DNA of 54,886 nucleotides, from NCBI GenBank assembly GCA_020650975.1, contig JAIPMN010005610.1, positions 957 to 55,842 on the forward strand, read 5' to 3'. Below, piece after piece: positions 1 to 11,800 of the stretch. Position 1 is the stretch's first letter. The number at the start of each line of letters is the position of its first letter. The translations under genes were made by a program, and so were the position numbers. The notes under the pieces were generated by a model. It was given only the letters and a program-made list of their open reading frames with translations. It ran no database searches and was not told the DNA's origin. The DNA is from Apostichopus californicus (lineage: Eukaryota; Echinodermata; Holothuroidea; Aspidochirotida; Stichopodidae).

Positions 1-856
1 TAGTTGTCATGCAGGTTCGAACAAATGAGGGGTATTCTATCCTGAAACATAGGGCAAAATGCGGCTGGGGTTCCAGTTCGCCGCATCATGTGTCAACTTG
101 CACCGGGTTCTAATGTTCATGTTAATTGGAATCACTAGTAAAAGAAATAATCCACCAAAAATTAAGGTCGCATGAACTTTATTGCAAATTTCCTGAGTGA
201 CGAATTTGTATTTTTCTCCCGAAATCACGCAACAAAATGGCTGCTATCCAGCCTGGCAAGTGCCATCTCCAGCGATCTGGCAGGTATTGAAATCTGAAAT
301 TTTCTTGGTATTAGATAGTACTTATGGCCGGGATACTCGAATCGATTACGTCCCCCCCACGTTTCAAATCGGATTGACGCCCCTGGGGGGAGGGGGCATG
401 GATCCCAACCTTCCGTCGTCAGTCGGGGGAAATGGTATAGCCAGAGTATTTTTACATTCAGTCTCTCCCCCTCCCCAGCTACAAAACAAAAAGTTAGACG
501 TGAAATGTTACATTCTGAGGCACATTTAGGCTATAGATCAGGTCCATATATAGTCCTCAACGCAAGGTTTTGCTAATAATACTTTGTACGAGGTTGAAAA
601 AGGAGGTGGGGGGGGGGGGGTACATCCATAGTAATGGTCCAACTCTCCCCCGGCGCAAATTCCCCGACTAAACCGGTGGGTGGAGGGGGTATCATGTTCC
701 CCATTCATCCACGCCACTGTTATGGCGAGATAAAGAATACTAATTATGAAATTTGCAGATAGTGCTGCATACGAACAATTTTTTAATGCCTAGTAAAATG
801 CTGGGAATTGCACATGAAAAAGAAAATTGCGTTCAGTTTTGCGGCCACAAACTAAC

Positions 857-1849
857 TTGCTGTGAGACACTACTCTACGATGGCCCATTACCATAGTGAA
901 AGAAAAATTGTAAATTAAAAAAAAAGGTACGAAGAAATAATGCCAAATGTGAAGAGAAAAAAATTCACAAGTGAATTGTTTTTGGACAAAGTGAAAACAA
1001 AATTGTATAATGGAAAAAAATTTGTGAAATAAAAGAATTAATCTGTCGTAACAGATTATTTAATCTGCCATAACAGATTAATTAATCTGTCATAACACGT
1101 TATTTAATTGTGATAACAGATTGATTATATGTAGATGGAATGACATTGTACGTGAATTTTGATGTGCCACATTACAGTTGCTTTATAAGTGAGCGGAATA
1201 TCAGTAGTTTAGATTGCAAAGAAATGATTTTTTTTTGAGTCGGCTTCACACCTCAAGCAAAGTGTGTGGAACGCCAAAACCGACAAAATTGCAGTACAAA
1301 ATGATGCGAACCTATATATGTTACTAACAATTCCCTCACATATGGACGTAGAACTGAATAACTAGAACTATATACTAGCTATGCAATGGCTGTTCGGTAA
1401 GTGGAATATATCATAGGCTATGCGCTACTTAATATGTTGCACTTCACTTGCACTGTGTTGTGACAGTTAACGCCCCTCCGCGGTATTGTTAAGCGTTATA
1501 GTTGTTGGAGTTCTCCCTTCATACTCGTGCACAGCCTTGTTGTTCGATAAATATATTCATAACACTTGAAAAAAAAAATCGTGTTTATTTCGATTATTTA
1601 ACCTGTTACGACATTTTATTTAATCTGTCAAACCATATTATTTCTTTGGTTTGAATTTGTTTTTGCATTGCACTTTTTTTTTTTCATTTCACAATTTTTT
1701 TTTCTCACTTTGTCAAATTTTTTTTTCACTTGTCATTATTTTTTAATTTGTTTTGCATTTTTGTTTCTTACATTATTTTCTTTAATTGACAATTTTTATT
1801 ACCACTATGGCCCTAATGGGGCATCGTACTATTCACAATTGGCAAGCAA
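857..1849. mobile_element. Foldback element with long imperfect terminal inverted repeats
   Basis: The left arm (about 857-1085) and right arm (about 1585-1849) are imperfect reverse complements over 200 bp or more. Shared outer motif: left TACGATGGCCCATTACCATA against right (reverse complement) TACGATGCCCCATTAGG. The arms are A-rich and T-rich respectively; inner ends carry repeated palindromes built on TAATCTG and CAGATTA (1038-1130). No coding capacity. Ends are approximate and no target duplication is obvious. Confidence 0.6.
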
Positions 1850-2610
1850 AAAATAGATAAATATAAAATGATATTTTTACAGGACTCCAAACTAGTCTCT
1901 CACATTGAATACAATTACGGGTTTAGCTTTTGAAAAGCAATATAACAACGCTTGTTCCATAAATCTATTTATGCATTTCGTATCAGAACATCGATCACTG
2001 CATTTTTTAATAACACTTGGTTGGGTCTTCAATCCCAAAACAGCACTAAGATATGATAAATGTCTGGTCTGGACACAGAAGCTAAATGGCAGTTCCCAAC
2101 TTCCCGTGGCCGATATATAGTGTGAATATAAAAAACTGGAAATAAACTGCCAGAATAAAACGTGCAAATGTTTCTAGTGGCTCTTTTTTTATGAAGTTAC
2201 CTGCATTTATCCAGCAGTGCTGTGCACGCCGCAGTGTGTGTACATCATAGATATCAATTGCTATGGTGTACATTTGTATAGCATGATACGTGCTTTGTGG
2301 TAATCAAAGAGAAAAACACATGGCGAAATAATTTCGCAATAGCACAGCTAGTAAAAATTGCGTAAGAACAAGAACTGACCTACGAATGAAAAGTTCAACA
2401 TTGAAGGGATGCGGGTATTTTAGGCAATGAAATTGATTACAAAATGGTCTTCCAATATTTCGAAATATATTTTTCAATCTATTTAATGATACTATAACTT
2501 CAAATCGACGTTTGAAGAGTGATAGTGAAGATTTTTCATAAACAATTGATCAAAACGCCAGCTCTCATGTACATTTATCTGTGTCGACTTACTCAAGCAT
2601 CAGCCTGAGC

Positions 2611-2688
2611 GTTTCAGTAGGTGCCTCACTAGCACACTGTACATTGATCCATATCGATGTACGAGATGTTCGAGAGCTTCACCGAAAC
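2611..2688. repeat. Imperfect palindrome about 110 bp upstream of the eIF5B start codon
   Basis: Outer arms GTTTC/GAAAC and inner arms GTACATTGAT/ATCGATGTAC can pair with mismatches between. It could be a hairpin in the promoter or 5'UTR, or a small inverted-repeat element. Confidence 0.4.
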
Positions 2689-2798
2689 ACTATAACTCAC
2701 TAGTACAGTTAGCTTGTAAAGATTATGCTTTTTAAGTCTAGTGTGTTCACCGGAAGGGACAAAGATAATCATATCGCAGAATTCCATAAAAATCAATT

Positions 2799-2845
2799 AT
2801 GGGAAAACCGAAAAAATCAAAGAAAGGAAAATCGGCGGATGACGA
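2799..2845 (+). CDS. EIF5B: eIF5B exon 1 (start codon)
   Basis: First ATG of the reading frame, 15 codons plus 2 nt (phase 2 end), donor GTGAGT. It encodes a basic start, [16 protein letters not shown]. The Asp codon at the junction is completed by the T at the start of exon 2. Confidence 0.85.
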
Positions 2846-5800
2846 GTGAGTAAAGAGTCTTAACTGGTAGTGGTAGTTGTACTCCACATGTTAGTTTCGT
2901 TAGTATTAGAATATTGCCTAGGAAGTAAGTCAATAGTGTCCTTGTGTTAGTCGATTGCGTATGCAGTATTGCCAATATGTTTAGTAAACCATAACGAAAG
3001 CTGGTCTTTACACAACATTTGATATATTGTATTAACGTGGTTGATCAGGACGACTTGATTTATAAAAGTGACCGAACCTATCAATTTCAGTGCAAGATAA
3101 TGCTTCACAATCGCAAACTAACAATAACAGTGATGCAGTAAAATACTAACAATAGCCTACAGTAGGCCTAGGCTAGGCTATACGTTTTTTTACCAGTTTG
3201 TTCCATAAGTTAGTATAAACTTTCACCTTACAAGCCATATGGAGGTCATAAGTTTGTTGACTGTCGAAAGTTGGTCCATGTATGTTGTTGAATTGTCACT
3301 GTATTTTCCCATCCTCACAACATATGTTGGACTCTCTTCAAGAAAGACTTTTCTGTGTGGTTTAGATAGCTGAAGCTGCGATACCAGTCTCTTGCTGCAC
3401 CACACATTTACATGTGAATGAACTTCATATTAGAATGAAATACCGACCTCCTAGTATAAAACAATAGCTTTTCTTTGACTCTACTCAACTCTGGAAAATT
3501 TCTGGTAATGACTCAACCTGGCCTTAACATATATGATCTGTGACATCAGGTTCAAGTGTGATATGGAAGCTGCGACTATACTCCAACATTTAAGTATGCA
3601 TGACAATTGAAAACACATTTCCAGGAACATTTTCTTGTACTAGCCTTCATTAGAGGCTTAATTTCAGAGCTTCATTCATATGCTTTTTTACTTTCCAGTG
3701 CCTTTGGTGATGATATCTTACAAGAAATAGAATCTATGGAAAATGGCTCTGTTGGGCAGAAAAAGGAAAACGACAACCCTGTTAAGCAGGATGGAGAAGC
3801 TGCAATGGAGGAGGAAGAAAAGGTTAAATATTTTGTCACTGTTGTATAGTACTTATAGGAAAGAGTTGTATAATGTGATATTTCTTTATAAAATAATACA
3901 TGTATATATGTGGGGTTGAGTTGTTAGTTTTCAAATTCAAACCCATTTTTTTTAAGTCAAATTTGTTTTGACAAACACAAATTTAATGTTAAATTTTAGC
4001 AAAGACTAATTTTTGTTTCCTTACCGGCCAAACAACTTGGTATGGCTAAATCGTTCAAAGGGGTGTTGAAATCAGATCAATTTTAGCCACACATTGATTT
4101 ATTAAATTCTTCATAATGGGTATCTGTATTTGCTTACCAGTCAAAACGTCCCTTTACCAAAACGTCCCCGCTTTTGGTCAAAACGTCCCCGGAAGTCAAA
4201 ACGTCCCCGTCTATCACATTCATTCACAGTTGTGAATATATATTAATTTTAAGTTATAATTTGGCTAAGTTATCGGCATGCAAGTTGGATTACAGGCGCT
4301 AAATAAATCATGAAGGACTATATCGTGTAATTATATTTGGTATATGAAAAAGCTATACGCTATATGTTTTTCAGTGAATTAACGAATTAAGGAAAACAAA
4401 AAATATTATACAAGAGGAATTAAAAAAGAATTTGGATGCGTTTACTATACAGTATATATATCTATATAATATTTTAAATTGAGTGAAATCACTTATCGTT
4501 TATTTTTACGAAGTAAAATTTTGTCACGGGTACGTGCCCCTGTTGATATTTGACATTTTGAAGTATAGAATATATTTCGATTACCTTTAGTGTGGTAATG
4601 TTACATGTTGTTTTGCTTGTCGGTGAACAAGTTCTACAACAAGATTGCAAATAGTAAAAGATCCTTGCAAAATGACTTATTTACGTCTATTTTACTTTTT
4701 ATTTCGGAAATTTTCCACAAAACATCCACACTTGCATTCCAACTGATTATAAAAGCGGGGACGTTTTGACTCACGGGGACGATTTGACTGCGGGGACGAT
4801 TTGACTGCGGGGACGTTTTGGTAAAAAGGGGGGACGTTTTGGTCTTAAAAAAGCGGGGACGTTTTGGTAAAGGGACGTTTTGACTGGATACCCTGTATTT
4901 TATTTTTAGTTGTGTATTGTTACTACTTTTAGTTTTGCACATTTTTGACACTTTTCAGCCTTTTCCTACAAATTTTTAAGTACTTTTATATTAATATTTT
5001 ATTCACTTTTTAGATTTCTTACATTCTATTGCATATTTTTATAAATTTCTTACTCATATTTATTACGGAGAAGGAGGAACGTTATGATTTTCGATGTGTA
5101 ATATTTTTATACATTGGCTGAATAAATAAATGAAATGAAATGATATCTTATGTGATTTGTAACTTTTTGTCTTGTTATCAAACCCATAATTATATGATCT
5201 TATTCTTACATGATGTTGTTATTATTTTTTACTTTCACTTTGCTGTTATAGAAGCCAGAGGGTGGCAAAAAGTCAAAGAAAAAGAAGAACAAAAATGACT
5301 GGTAAGTGATACAAAATTCTGATTAAGATTGAGCTTTGAAAGATGCTTTCTAATCACAACAGAGATTCTTTTCCATTGTTTCTTGCGTTTGTCCAAGTAC
5401 CAAAATAATTGTTATCACATACAGTAGAATACATTTCTGAAGTTCGGGTCATATCTGTGATTGCAATTTGTGGGTTTTTTTGCTTTTAATGATTATCAAA
5501 GTCACCTGAACTCATGAGAATATTAATTTGTCTGTGTGTATGTGTCCTTTATGTGTCTGAAAGACTGAGACTCAAGCTGTAACCACAATCCTAAGAAAGA
5601 AGTTGTGACATTCAGTGATGCATGTATCCGATGGCAAGGAATTGTGTACAAGAAGCTTCTGTAGAAGACTACTTGATAGTGTAGGAACGGAGGTCATAAC
5701 TTGTTCAAAATGACGGCAGAGGGCAAAGGGGAAAACATATATGTCCTGAAGAAGGGGAATTGACGTCATTTCTTGGTTTACTAATGTTCCATGTTGACAC

Positions 5801-8800
5801 TTTTTTGAGTAAAGAAACTATTGCTCGTGGAGGTCAGAGGTGACAAACAGGTCAGGACACAACAAATTGAAATAAGTAGCACCGAAATGTTCGTCAGAAT
5901 TCATATTTGGTATGCAGATGCCCAATATTAGGAGCAAAATACTGTGTAAGCCCTTTTCCTTGGTGCTCAAAGGATCATTACAATCTGCAGAGATTATTGC
6001 TGGTGGAGGTCAAAGGTGACCACAGGTCAGCACAGGACACATTGAAACTTGAAGTAGCACCCATATATGCTATCTAGAGGTTTGTTATATGTGGTACATA
6101 GATGCCCTATATATTGAGTATTGTTAGGCTTTGTTTCTTGGTGGTCAAAGGTCGTTGCAGTCAGCAGAGGTTAAATTTGATAAACCTTGTAAAAGTGATT
6201 CACCTTATGGAGCACAAGCTGCCACTTTGTAATTTTTTTTTTTTTGAGGATTGATGTCAAAAGTCATCATCCCAGCAGAGGGCAGAGGTAGAAAACCTTG
6301 CAAATGTGTTTCCTCCACACTCTGGGTATAGTGGTACGTTATATAATGTGTAAGTAAGAACAACCTTTAAAAAACAATTATATTCCTACTTCAGGGATGT
6401 AGATGCTCTTGCTGATGAAGTTGAAGCAATCAAAGTAGAGGGAGGCGGAGGTAGCCCAGCTGCAGGCGGCGAGTCCCAGACAGGTACCCCTGCTCCCTCT
6501 GAGAGCACAACGGCTGTACCTCAAGATGACACAGAAGCTGAGTCATCAGGGAAGAAGAACAAGAAGAAGAAGAAAAAGAAGGATAAGTTGTGAGTATGAA
6601 GGTTCCTTCCTTTAAAGTGAAATTCTTTTAATACTGGTTAGTTTAAAGTTTGGACAAGCTAGAACACCTCTCCACGTACCTTCATCAGAGTTGGGTGTTT
6701 TTCTTTTTCAGCATTCAAGTGATCACACTTTGGAATATGTGGGGTGGGGAGATTGGTGTAGTTGGGTAAACCTATAGGGTAGCACTGTTGCAAAACTCTA
6801 AATCAGATTATCCATGCTGGAATATATGGGAAGGTGCATGTGACCTTTGAAGGGTGGCTGTCACTGCATGTAAACTATTTCCAAAGGGATTTGTTAATCA
6901 TTATTGATTTGAAGATGAATCGACTTGAATATGTATCAGGAAAAAAGAGATATTTCATGTCATTGTTCTTGCAAAGTCGTCGACAAAAAAAGCTGATAAC
7001 TATAGGTTTGTAAGATTTAGTTGGAATTATGTCTGCAGTGAGTGATAAATTGCATGGATCATATACAAGGGGAGAGTTGTAGTTTAATAATTCAGGTTTT
7101 AAGGAAACTTTGGCTCTGATCTGAAATCAAAATGATTCTGGTAAACATTTCCCTGCTGTTTTAACAATTTGCACCAAGACTGAGCAAAATAAATGTTGGA
7201 TTTATTTACAATCAGGTGGAAAAGTACAAGTAGGTGTTCATAAGTGGTGTAAGTTGTTCAAGATAGCTATTTTTTGGGCCACATCCAACGATTATACTGA
7301 AACGGTGACTAACAGTGTAAACGAAATGATGGAAGATAAAACAGAAAAGAACTGTTACCCCCCTCCCCCACCCCTCAGTACTGTAAGTAGCAATTTGGCA
7401 TTCCAGGAAGCATCAGTGCAGTAATACTAGAGAGTCAATTAATTCTGTGCCTCTGGGAGTAGAGTGTTTGTTGTCGCTGCGCTGTAAAAGAAATAAGATA
7501 ACAATTATGCAAATGAATAGACATGACTTGACCACTTTAAAGCATCCTATTTGATAATTATGATTACTGCATAATCTTGGTTCCTCAGACAGTAGACTAT
7601 AGACCCACACCCCATCTCATATTCTCACTTGAGGCTAAACGTCCCATTGGTTTGATACAACAAATGCACTTTCTCTCTTCCTTGAGGAATTTGTCAAGCC
7701 TGTGATTATTTTGTTTCATGTTGCCAGCAATGAAGATGACCTCTTGAATGATGTTGAAGGATCGGATGTTGGTAAGCCTCTTACTGCAGTATCTACCACA
7801 GAAGTACCAGCAGAAGATTCCAAGGCAGCCCCTACAGAGGTTAATAGTTAAAATTGAGTTTATTAGTTAAAAAAAGAAATTAAGATTGATAGTTAATATT
7901 GAAATGTTCCTCCAGCACCACTCTATATGCCAGGGATTCTCCATTAAGTGTCTGCCAGAGAAAAACATTATTTGGAACGAAAGGCCCGATGGGATCAAAA
8001 TCTATTTATGGTTAGGCAGATAATGTTCAATTTCAGCATGTAGGGTACTGTACTGTAGGTTGGTAAGTTGCCCAAGCCAAAGGGCTTTGAGGGTTCATGT
8101 ATCCAATTTGTATAAGGTTTCATGCCAACATATTTTTTTTTATCTCTGGCTGTATTGTAATTTGTCTATTGTAAGATTTTCCCAGTAGGCTGCCGGTTAA
8201 GAAACCTTGCTATATTTAGTTTAAGATTGTGAGTTTGCTGTCAATTTGAAAGATATCACAAATTAATAGCTGTGATGGATAGGGCTGAACTGCTAGAATC
8301 TGCCAAACTTTATCTTAATATTTACCTTTTGAACAAAATGTCTTTAAAGCTTGGCAAGCTCATTAGACAAACATCTGTACCATATTATTCAAATCCAAAT
8401 TCCAAATTCAAATAAAATTGATTAAGCACCAAAAATGGGCAATTAAATGCTCGCAATAAAAGACCAATACACTTTTAACTGTTGACAAATTGAGCTTTCT
8501 TTTTATATTTATTAGCCAATGGGGCAGACACTCTCTGGAACTTTTCTATCGCAATATTTATGTCATTATAATATCGGATGTGCCGAAACCTATCAAGCTT
8601 TCAAATCAACCTTTAGTACTTAGTCACTTGCTCAGCTTATTGAAAGATGGCTGAAGAACTAGTGGAATTGGAAATGTAATCTGGTCAAGATTGTAAAATA
8701 AAAGGAGAAGAGGTCAAAAGAGGAAAGGTATATGGATTACCAGCAATTCAGCTGTTCAAATGGACACATGTGGCTAAAACGTGCACTAAAATAAGAGAGA

Positions 8801-11800
8801 GGGGAAAAAAAGTGTCTCAAGTCTAACATGATACGTTATTATCAACCTCAATGTCTTAATATTTGACAGACTTGTTTGATACCACGGCAGCTTTTCTCTT
8901 CTTGGTTATTCGTCTACTGTTTGTGTTCGGTTAATGTTGTACTTTCTTTTCCTGTTCAAAGGTCACTAACATCTGTCACACAAGTTAGATTTTTTAGTGT
9001 CCGATATATGTCACGATTAAATTTGGGACCGTGTGCAAAAAAAAGGAAGCTTTTGCCAACACTTACAAAATCTTTTCCACCAGAAACCGAAACCTGTCGA
9101 AAGTAAAGAAACTGGCGAGCAGGAGGGAGGGATGAAGACAGCCGCCCAGAAGAAAGCAGAGAAGAAAGAAAGAGAGAAGAAGAAGAAAGAACAGGAGAGG
9201 TTGCTACGGAAACAGAAGGAGGAGAAGACCAAGAAACAGGAAGGCACGAAGGAAGAAGAGAAAGGAAAGGAAGGAGAAGATGGAGAAACAAAAGCAGAGC
9301 AAACAACAACACTAGAGGGAGGGAAAGACGGAAGAGGTAAATAGGAAAAAAATTTAAAATAAGATACAATAAAAATTTAAAGGAATTCACATTTTGAAGG
9401 GTAAGCATGTACAACATTTGTTTTCTCTAAGACAATATATTGCTGACCATATTTAGAAATTTTAGTGCAATTATTTGAGCAACACAGGACACCTTGAAAG
9501 TATGAAGACTGGCCTTTATTCCTATCATTCTGAGGTTGGAGTAAAGACTGAAGGAAGAGAATCTTTGATGAGTGTTTTCTACAGAAATTTACACCCTTCA
9601 TCCATGAGTTACATCCAGCCACACTAATAGGTTCTCTGAGATGGTGGATGTTTTACTCAACCCTGTTTTCCATGTCTTTCGTCTTTTTGACAGAAGTTGA
9701 AGGTGGAGAGGCAGAAGAAGAAGAAGGAGATGACTTGCAAAAGAAGAAAAAGAAAAAGAAGAAGAAGGCAAAGAAAGGAGCAGATGAGGAGGAAGAGGAG
9801 AAAGAGAAGAAACGCAAACCTGGAAAATGTAAGACGTTGGCCAGGATGAATTGTCTAATGATTCTAATTGTGCGTGTTAATATTGTAACACCTGGCCAGG
9901 TGCAAACATCAGCATGTCAAAATGGCTGACGTTGGCCAAGATGAATTGTCTAATGATTCTAATTGTGCGTGTTAATATTGTAACACCTGGCCAGGTGCAA
10001 ACATCAGCATGTCAAAATGGCTGATGGTGGCCAGGATGAATTGTCTAATGATTCTAATTGTGCGTGTTAATATTGTAACACCTGGCCAGGTGCAAACATC
10101 AGCATGACCAAATGGCTGATGGTGGCCAGGATGAATTGTCTAATGATTCTAATTGTGCATGTTAATATTGTAACACCTGGCCAGGTGCAAACATCAGCAT
10201 GTCAAAATGGCTGATGGTGGCCAGGATGAATTGTCTAATGATTCTAATTGTGCGTGTTAATATTGTAANNNNNNCCTGGCCAGGTGCAAACATCAGCATG
10301 ACCAAATGGCTGATGGTGGCCAGGATGAATTGTCTAATGATTCTAATTGTGCATGTTAATATTGTAACACCTGGCCAGGTGCACACATCAGCATGTCAAA
10401 ATGGCTGATGGTGGCCAGGATGAATTGTCTAATGATTCTAATTGTGCGTGTTAATATTGTAACACCTGGCCAGGTGCAAACATCAGCATGACCAAATGGC
10501 TGATGGTGGCCAGGATGAATTGTCTAATGATTCTAATTGTGCGTGTTAATATTGTAACACCTGGCCAGGTGCAAACATCAGCATGACCGAATGGCTGACG
10601 GTGGCCAGGATGAATTGTCTAATGATTCTAATTGTGTGTGTTAATATTGTAATACCTGGCCAGGTGCAAACATCAGCATGACCAAATGGCTGATGGTGGC
10701 CAGGATGAATTGTCTAATGATTCTAATTGTGCATGTTAATATTGTAACACCTGGCCAGGTGCAAACATCAGCATGACCGAATGGCTGACGGTGGCCAGGA
10801 TGAATTGTCTAAATGATTCTAATTGTGCGTGTTAATATTGTAACACCTGGCCAGGTCAATTGATGCAAACATCAACATGTTGCTGATTGTTTCTTCATAA
10901 CCTGCGTCTTATCTATGAACAACAACACAGAAGAAGATTTTGCTATTTAAGTTTCTCGTTCTTTGGTGAAAAGTTGACTTCAAATCTGAATTTGACTGGA
11001 AAGGTTGGTGTGGATGGTTTTTGCTGTATGGAGTTCAGTTTACACCTAGGGATGGTGGGATATGGTACTTGTCTGTAGCTTATACTTCATATCAAGGATT
11101 TAGGTTACGGTACAAATTTAGAGAAAAAATGAAATCCTGTGCGGTGAACGGCACATATTTTTCAAAATCTTTTGATTTGGTGAACCACATAATTGCAAGA
11201 TACATAGCAGAGGAGGAAGAACTTGTCGGGATAGCGGGCAATTTCTTTTCTCTCAAGTCTTCCTGCGACTTCTCCTCTCCAAACAGCTCAACTCAAAGCA
11301 ATGCAGGAAGCTCTAAAGCAGGCACAAGAGGAGGAGGCCAGATTGAAGGCAGAAGAAGAGGCCAAAATAAAGGCATTTGAAGAAGCAGAAGCCAATAGGC
11401 TCGAGAAAGTCAGATTAGACAAAGAGAGGAGAGAGAAGAGGAAACAGAAAGAAAAAGTAAACTATCATTTCTAATACACATTCTGTGAAGCATCATAGCT
11501 TAGGACAGCCAATTTGCATACCATGGCCTATGTTAGGCTGCAAGGGTGTCTAATGTGGCCCTTCAGACAGTTATTTCCAAACAACCTTTCTAATTTTTTT
11601 TTATTTCTGTTAATCACTTAAAGAATTTATTTATAAAAGTAAAGCTTCTGAAAGAGCAAAGGGGGGGGGGGGGTGGGGGTGGACCGGAGCTTAGTAATAT
11701 GAATCGTAGGTTCTACCATACTAGCTATATAGTGATATAGTGCAATAAGTTAGTGATCAGCCCCATGATAAATATTGTGGAATATCTTGATCAATTTTTA

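Larger units (their letters stand above)
1..2798. other. Upstream sequence of eIF5B, no gene seen
   Basis: No reading frame resembling a known protein was found. It holds the foldback element at about 857-1849 and a hairpin at 2611-2688. The eIF5B transcription start and any 5'UTR must lie in its last part, but I cannot place them; there is no clear TATA or TOP motif. Confidence 0.6.

Noticed and set aside
4634-4951. Minus-strand open frame through the AACGTCCC element
   Set aside because: Non-coding transposon arms; repeated QNVPLPK-type peptide simply reflects the DNA repeat.
7728-7771. Shorter version of eIF5B exon 5 ending at GTAAGC
   Set aside because: Leaves phase 1 while exon 6 needs phase 0, and discards a coding-like stretch; could still be a minor isoform.
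8956-9417. Long open frame on the minus strand opposite eIF5B exon 6
   Set aside because: Leu/Ser/Phe-rich sequence is the complement of the Lys/Glu codons of exon 6; no similarity to any protein, no gene signals.
9648-9929. Continuous + frame running from exon 7 into the 95-bp repeat
   Set aside because: The conserved phase and donor GTAAGA end the exon at 9828; the rest translates satellite sequence.
10162-10408. Open frames within the 95-bp satellite on both strands
   Set aside because: Repeat translation including the N run; no protein evidence.
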